A stretch of 8,988 bases of DNA. Origin: Halovenus sp. Lineage in GTDB: Archaea; Halobacteriota; Halobacteria; Halobacteriales; Haloarculaceae. Position numbers and translations under genes: made by a program. The notes below the pieces were generated by a model. It was not told the origin of the DNA and ran no database searches. It was given only the letters and a program-made list of their open reading frames with translations. Shown piece after piece: positions 5,682 through 8,988 of this stretch; position 1 is the stretch's first letter; each line of letters opens with the position of its first letter. The stretch lies in contig JAQCNG010000205.1 in assembly GCA_028275145.1 (NCBI GenBank), positions 1 through 8,988 of the forward strand, given 5' to 3'.

Positions 5682-6628
5682 GCCAGCCGTTCGAGCGCCG
5701 ACAGCGGCACGTCGACGGTTGCGAGTTGCCGGTCGAGCGTCGCGCGCCGCGTCTCGGTGCGCTCCATCCGCGCCCGGTCGGCGTCGAGTCGCTCGCACAG
5801 CGTTCGGACCTGGTCGATGCCTCCTGCGGCCCTGACTGCCGCACGCGCCTCCTCAGCAGTCTCGACTCCGGCGAGTCGCTGGGCAGTCTCGATGCGGCGG
5901 CTGACCGCCTCCAGCCAGGTGTCCACCGACTCACCGGGTTCGGCTGGGGGCCGTCCGTTCGAGGCCCTCTCCCGGTCCGGTGGCGCACGGTCGGCCGGGG
6001 ACTGCCCCCCCGGTGAGCGCCCGGAGGGTGCCGACCCGTGGTCGTCCGGGGGGTCGTTGCGGGATTGGCTCTCGGCAGGCGCTGAGGTGTGGCTGTCCTG
6101 TGGTGGGCCGTCGTGGGTCGGTGGTGTGTCCACGTCCGGCGACCGGTCCCGCGGTGACGGGTCGTCGGCCGGCGGTCTGTGGTCGGGGGGCCGGTCGACA
6201 GGTGCCGACCCGGCAGTGGGGTGGGCATCACCGGGTGGGTCGTCGGGCGTTGGCACGGCGTCGCGCGGCGGGCGGGCGTCACCGAGCGCGCGCACCAGAT
6301 CGTCGGCCGTCGGGGGTTCCCCGGAGTCGTCGGCCGTCGGGGGTTCCCCGGAGTCGTCGGGGACCGGCTCCGTCTCGACGATAGTCGCCGGCGGTTCGAC
6401 GGGGTCGTCGGGGGAGGCGTACCCGAGCGCCAGCGGCTCTCCGGCGGCAACAGTGCCCTCGAACCCGGACCCGTCCCAGCCCGCTGCCGGCCGGTTCTCC
6501 CGTCTCGGCGGCCAGACGGGCTGGAGGCTGCTCTCTATCTCGACGCGCGTGTCCGCGTCGCTCGTCACCATCAACTCGACGAGTGTAGCGTCCCCCGCAG
6601 GCGTGAGTTGCCAGTCGAGCGTGGCCAT
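5678..6628 (-). CDS. Uncharacterised protein with disordered linker and coiled coil
   Basis: A 316-residue acidic protein, first gene of a two-gene operon with the MinD-like ATPase; the 4-base ATGA overlap implies translational coupling. I do not recognise a characterised family. Residues 1-72 look like a beta-rich domain (DWQLTP, TLVELMVTSD, TRVEIESSLQPVWPP, GFEGTVAAGEPLALGYA). Residues about 73-232 are a low-complexity linker dominated by Pro, Asp, Ser, Arg and Gly, including the duplication DDSGEPPTA twice in tandem (91-108). Residues about 234-305 are helical and charged (SVDTWLEAVSRRIETAQRL, then IDQVRTLCERLDADRARMER), probably a coiled coil. There is no signal peptide or membrane span. 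A TATA box 27 bases upstream supports the ATG at 6628. An adaptor or cargo for the ATPase is the natural guess from context, but it is inference. Confidence 0.85.
   Translation of the reverse strand: MATLDWQLTPAGDATLVELMVTSDADTRVEIESSLQPVWPPRRENRPAAGWDGSGFEGTVAAGEPLALGYASPDDPVEPPATIVETEPVPDDSGEPPTADDSGEPPTADDLVRALGDARPPRDAVPTPDDPPGDAHPTAGSAPVDRPPDHRPPADDPSPRDRSPDVDTPPTHDGPPQDSHTSAPAESQSRNDPPDDHGSAPSGRSPGGQSPADRAPPDRERASNGRPPAEPGESVDTWLEAVSRRIETAQRLAGVETAEEARAAVRAAGGIDQVRTLCERLDADRARMERTETRRATLDRQLATVDVPLSALERLA
6300..6353. repeat. Tandem duplication of 27 bp inside a coding region
   Basis: Two identical 27-base units stand head to tail (6300-6326 and 6327-6353), followed by 7 bases of a third. 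Being nine codons long they keep frame and encode DDSGEPPTA twice in the disordered linker of the 316-residue protein. Exact identity, including third positions, suggests a recent slippage duplication. Confidence 0.9.
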
Positions 6629-6650
6629 GTGACCCCTGGTCGCCTCATCT

Positions 6651-6660
6651 GATTTAAGAT
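6651..6660 (-). promoter_or_regulatory. TATA box of the linker-protein / MinD-like operon
   Basis: The minus strand reads ATCTTAAATC, centred about 27 bases before the ATG at 6628. It would drive a leaderless mRNA covering both overlapping genes. Confidence 0.7.
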
Positions 6661-6796
6661 GCCGGGTGCAACGGCTGTGTTCGGGCAGACAGCGCGGATT
6701 GACCCGCCATGTCCACGAGGGCGGAGTGTATCCGTTACGACGGCGGCCGCCGAGCCGTGGTTCGTCCCACCGAGGGTTGCGGCCGCCGGGCGGAGC

Positions 6797-6812
6797 GCTG
6801 TCGGGCGACAGC
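6797..6812. repeat. Perfect hairpin downstream of the Fe-S scaffold gene
   Basis: GCTGTCG (6797-6803) and CGACAGC (6806-6812) are exact reverse complements around a 2-base centre. It lies about 40 bases beyond the stop of the Fe-S scaffold gene on that gene's strand. It could be a 3' stem or a protein-binding palindrome. No T-tract follows, so a terminator role is weak. The rest of the 221-base gap holds only the operon promoter near 6655. Confidence 0.4.
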
Positions 6813-6849
6813 CTGTCGAACAGTCACGCAGGAGACAAACGTAGTAGTT

Positions 6850-7272
6850 TCACTCCTCGACGGTGGTTTTCCCGGTGTCTTTCTCGCCGAAGTAGATCTC
6901 CGCGCCGTCCTGTGCGACCTTCTCCGCGAGGACGGCACACTTCACGCGCATCGGCGAGATGTCGACCCCGAGCATCTCCGTGATGTCGTCGCGGTCCATC
7001 GCCCGCAACTCCTCGATGTCCATTCCCTGGAGTTGCTCCGAGAGCATCGAGGCGGAGGCCTGCGAGATTGCACAGCCGTCGCCCTCGAAGGCAACCCGTT
7101 CGATGGTCTCCTCGTCGTCGTCGAGGACGACGTCCATCTCGATTGTGTCGCCACACATCGGGTTCTCGCCGACGTGCGAGAACGTCGGCTCGTCGAGGTC
7201 CCCGTAGTTGCGCGGGTTCTTGTAGTGGTCGAGTATCTGCTGTCTGTAGAGGTCCGAGCCACCGATTCCCAT
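6850..7272 (-). CDS. sufU: Fe-S cluster assembly scaffold, SufU/IscU (NifU N-terminal) family
   Basis: A 140-residue cytosolic protein of the IscU/SufU family, which receives sulfur from a cysteine desulfurase and builds or relays iron-sulfur clusters. It starts with the family helix DLYRQQILDHYKNPRNYG (7-24). The three metal-binding cysteines are C40 (NPMCGD, with D42), C67 (GDGCAIS) and C112 (RVKCAVLAEK). The residue before the third cysteine is Lys, as in SufU, not the His of IscU. However, the 45-residue spacing between C67 and C112 is close to IscU and lacks the insertion of about 18 residues typical of Bacillus-type SufU, so it is intermediate between the two. No desulfurase or sufBCD gene is in the window. 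The ATG at 7272 is the natural family start. The upstream gap is only 39 bases and contains a T6 tract at the position expected for a promoter. Confidence 0.94.
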   Translation of the reverse strand: MGIGGSDLYRQQILDHYKNPRNYGDLDEPTFSHVGENPMCGDTIEMDVVLDDDEETIERVAFEGDGCAISQASASMLSEQLQGMDIEELRAMDRDDITEMLGVDISPMRVKCAVLAEKVAQDGAEIYFGEKDTGKTTVEE

Positions 7273-7297
7273 TGCTTATGTTTGGTCTGCCGGGAGC

Positions 7298-7303
7298 AAA
7301 AAA
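7298..7303 (-). terminator. T6 tract: terminator of upstream gene, or promoter of sufU
   Basis: On the minus strand a T6 run (within AAGTTTTTTGC) begins 8 bases after the TGA of the secreted protein gene, a good position for an archaeal oligo-T terminator. The same run is centred about 28 bases before the sufU ATG, where a TATA element should sit. One element may do both jobs; it is a poor TATA match, so the terminator role is the better supported. Confidence 0.5.
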
Positions 7304-7311
7304 CTTCTGTG

Positions 7312-8988
7312 TCAGTTACTCTCGGACTCGCCGTCGACGGCGCGACGCGAGAGCAGATAGCCCAGTCCACCCAGTCCCGCGACACCCGCGGCCACGCCGA
7401 ACCCCGGGCCCTCGCCGTCTCCGCCGGCGCTGTCCCCGTTGCTACCGCCAGCATCGTCCCCAGAACTGCCACCGGACTGGTTGTCGGTTCCGCTGTCGTC
7501 GCTCTCGCCAGTGGCGCTGTCACTGCCGCCGTTGTTCGCTCCGGCGTCGCCGTTGTTCGCTCCGTCTGTATCACGCTGGTCGGTCTCGACGACGGAGCCG
7601 AGAGCCACCCGCTCTCGGCCGTTCCGGGAGAGCGAGAGCCGGTAACCGAGCGCGTTACACAGAAGCAGGTAGCCCAGACGGGTCAGCGAGTGGTCGAGCA
7701 GACCGAACGGGTGGAGGTGGTCCTGGCTGGCGGGCGGGAGCAGTGAGCCGAGGAGGTGGACACCGACGCGGTCACGCTCGGTCGGCACCGTCCCGAGACG
7801 CACCTGCCCGGCACTGGCCGAGGCCACCGTCCCGCCCGCCTCGTCGAGTGACTTCGCCGCCACCGAGTACATCGGCACCGCGTCACGCGGGTATCCAATC
7901 GACGGATGCGTCCAGGGCTCTTGCGGTTCGATGCTCGACTCCTCGGGGACGGTCCGGCGGCCGGCAGCGAGCGGATGGTCGGGGTCGGGGTCGGGGTAGG
8001 CCGCCGCCCGGAGTTCCTCGCGGACGACGTCGTCGCCGCCGACGACCTCCAGGCCGGCCACGTCGATGTCGGCCACGAGGGCGAGCGCGCTGTCGGTGAG
8101 CACCAGATTGCCGCCGGCCTCGACGTAGGCCGCGACCCCCGCGATGGCCGTCTGGTCGAGCGTCTCGGCGTGGGTGATGAGGAGGTTGTCGTAGGCCGGA
8201 GCGCCGTTCGCGAGCAGTTCGCCGGAGCGGACCGCCGCCGTGTCGACCGGTTCGACAGGGGCGTCGGCGGCCGACCCGAGCGCGTCGAGTGCCGCAAGCG
8301 GGCTCACCTCGTAGTCACGCTGGGCGTAGCCGAGCGCGTCCATCGGGTCGGGAACCCCGTCAGCGACGAGTCGGGTGGTCCGCACCTCGACCGGTCCGGC
8401 CCCGCCCCGGGCGCTCGCGTCGACCCGCCACTCACCCGGGTCGGGGTCGAGTACCGTCAACGTCTGCGTTCCAGGCGGGCCGTCGGCGGTCGGTCCCCGC
8501 GCCCGGCGCACGGTCCCGCCCCCGTTCCGGAGTGTCGCCGCGTCGAGGGGGGCCCGGCTGGTCCGGACCTCGACCGTGAGGCTGTGTGTGGCCGGCGGCA
8601 CATCGACTGTTGTTTCGAGGCTCCCCGCGTCGAAGCGCTGGCTGTCGACCGCGAGCGTCGAGTCCACGCCGCCAGTTGCCGGTCGTCCGGCCGCCAGCCT
8701 GCTCGGGCCCGTCGGGGAACTGCCCTGCCCGCCCCGGGCAGGCACCCCGCTGTCGGCGACGTGGGGGAGATCCGTCGCCCGCCGGGTGACCGCGTCGGTT
8801 GCGAGGTACGCCGTCGAGCGCCCGCCAGTTTCGACCGCGACGTCCACGTCGTCGGTTGCGTGTCGGACCGCCGCGTCACAGACAGCGCCGTAGCCCGCCA
8901 CCTGGAACGCCACGACGTTGGAGAGGAACCGCCGCTCCATGCCATCGCGAAACGAGTTCGAGAAGACCACCTCGAGTGTCAGCGCGGT
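7312..8988 (-). CDS. Secreted PGF-CTERM protein, probable M14 zinc carboxypeptidase, C-terminal part
   Basis: The frame is open to the right edge, so about 558 C-terminal residues are seen and the start is missing. The first visible residues, TALTLEVVFSNS, resemble the strand carrying the catalytic Glu of M14 carboxypeptidases; the zinc ligands would lie outside the window. A beta-rich region follows (TLAVDSQRFDAG to EWRVDASARG). Next comes a ThuA/amidotransferase-like Rossmann segment (YDNLLITHAETLDQ, then VAAYVEAGGNLVLTDSAL, about 8090-8195). Then LLGSLLPPASQDHLHPFGLL and LGYLLLCNALGYR appear, which I recall from the C-terminus of haloarchaeal M14 proteins. An acidic Gly/Ser/Asn/Asp linker leads to the PGF motif (7399-7407), a Gly-rich membrane span and RR. 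That is the archaeosortase A (ArtA) signal for surface lipid anchoring. An acidic tail, AVDGESESN, follows the RR. The surface location is well supported; the M14 assignment is moderately supported. Confidence 0.72.
   Translation of the reverse strand, partial: TALTLEVVFSNSFRDGMERRFLSNVVAFQVAGYGAVCDAAVRHATDDVDVAVETGGRSTAYLATDAVTRRATDLPHVADSGVPARGGQGSSPTGPSRLAAGRPATGGVDSTLAVDSQRFDAGSLETTVDVPPATHSLTVEVRTSRAPLDAATLRNGGGTVRRARGPTADGPPGTQTLTVLDPDPGEWRVDASARGGAGPVEVRTTRLVADGVPDPMDALGYAQRDYEVSPLAALDALGSAADAPVEPVDTAAVRSGELLANGAPAYDNLLITHAETLDQTAIAGVAAYVEAGGNLVLTDSALALVADIDVAGLEVVGGDDVVREELRAAAYPDPDPDHPLAAGRRTVPEESSIEPQEPWTHPSIGYPRDAVPMYSVAAKSLDEAGGTVASASAGQVRLGTVPTERDRVGVHLLGSLLPPASQDHLHPFGLLDHSLTRLGYLLLCNALGYRLSLSRNGRERVALGSVVETDQRDTDGANNGDAGANNGGSDSATGESDDSGTDNQSGGSSGDDAGGSNGDSAGGDGEGPGFGVAAGVAGLGGLGYLLSRRAVDGESESN
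7527..7564. repeat. Imperfect tandem repeat in the surface-protein linker
   Basis: An identical 17-base unit occurs at 7527-7543 and 7548-7564, a period of 21 bases or seven codons, so it keeps frame. It encodes GANNG twice in the flexible linker before the PGF motif. It is probably a slippage product in low-complexity sequence. Confidence 0.75.

Noticed and set aside
5682..5798. N-terminal extension of the MinD-like ATPase
   Set aside because: The added 39 residues are Arg/Ala-rich, come from another frame of the overlapping upstream gene, and would precede the normal family start MILTVTAGKGG.
6709..7746. A 345-codon plus frame opposite sufU
   Set aside because: It is antisense to sufU and the secreted protein gene, both well supported.

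Overview
The window is from a halophilic archaeon (class Halobacteria). Three things point there: high GC with a GC-rich third codon position; strongly acidic proteins with Asp/Glu/Ser/Gly/Pro-rich linkers; and archaeal TATA-like boxes about 27-31 bases before the start codons, the spacing of leaderless haloarchaeal mRNAs. A PGF-CTERM cell-surface sorting tail and a recognisable haloarchaea-specific winged-helix protein agree with this. The species cannot be named.

Layout, left to right. 1-371 (-) is the N-terminal part of a major facilitator transporter that runs off the left edge. 482-2248 (-) is a short DnaK (Hsp70) with an Arg-rich lid and no acidic tail; neither grpE nor dnaJ is adjacent. 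A 394-base divergent intergenic region with a promoter at each end separates it from the only plus-strand gene, a small winged-helix protein (2643-2948). From 2949 to 3606 there is no convincing gene. Instead there is a dense series of perfect hairpins and two inverted copies of a motif of about 105 bases, which is the most unusual part of the window. 3607-4875 (-) encodes a haloarchaeal protein with a globular N-terminal domain, a long disordered acidic linker and a C-terminal coiled coil. 5019-6628 (-) is a two-gene operon joined by an ATGA overlap: a linker/coiled-coil protein, then a small MinD/ParA-type ATPase. 6850-7272 (-) is a SufU/IscU-type Fe-S scaffold. 7312-8988 (-) is the C-terminal part of a secreted, ArtA-processed protein, probably an M14 zinc carboxypeptidase, cut by the right edge.

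The genes mostly look like separate housekeeping units: protein folding, Fe-S assembly, transport and surface hydrolysis. Each appears to have its own promoter. The real functional links visible are the overlapping MinD-like pair, and the similar build (globular head, disordered linker, coiled coil) shared by its partner and the gene next to it. I see no CRISPR array, tRNA, rRNA or intact transposase. The candidate for something undescribed is the structured region 2949-3606, which may be a pair of related non-coding RNAs or the remains of a small mobile element.
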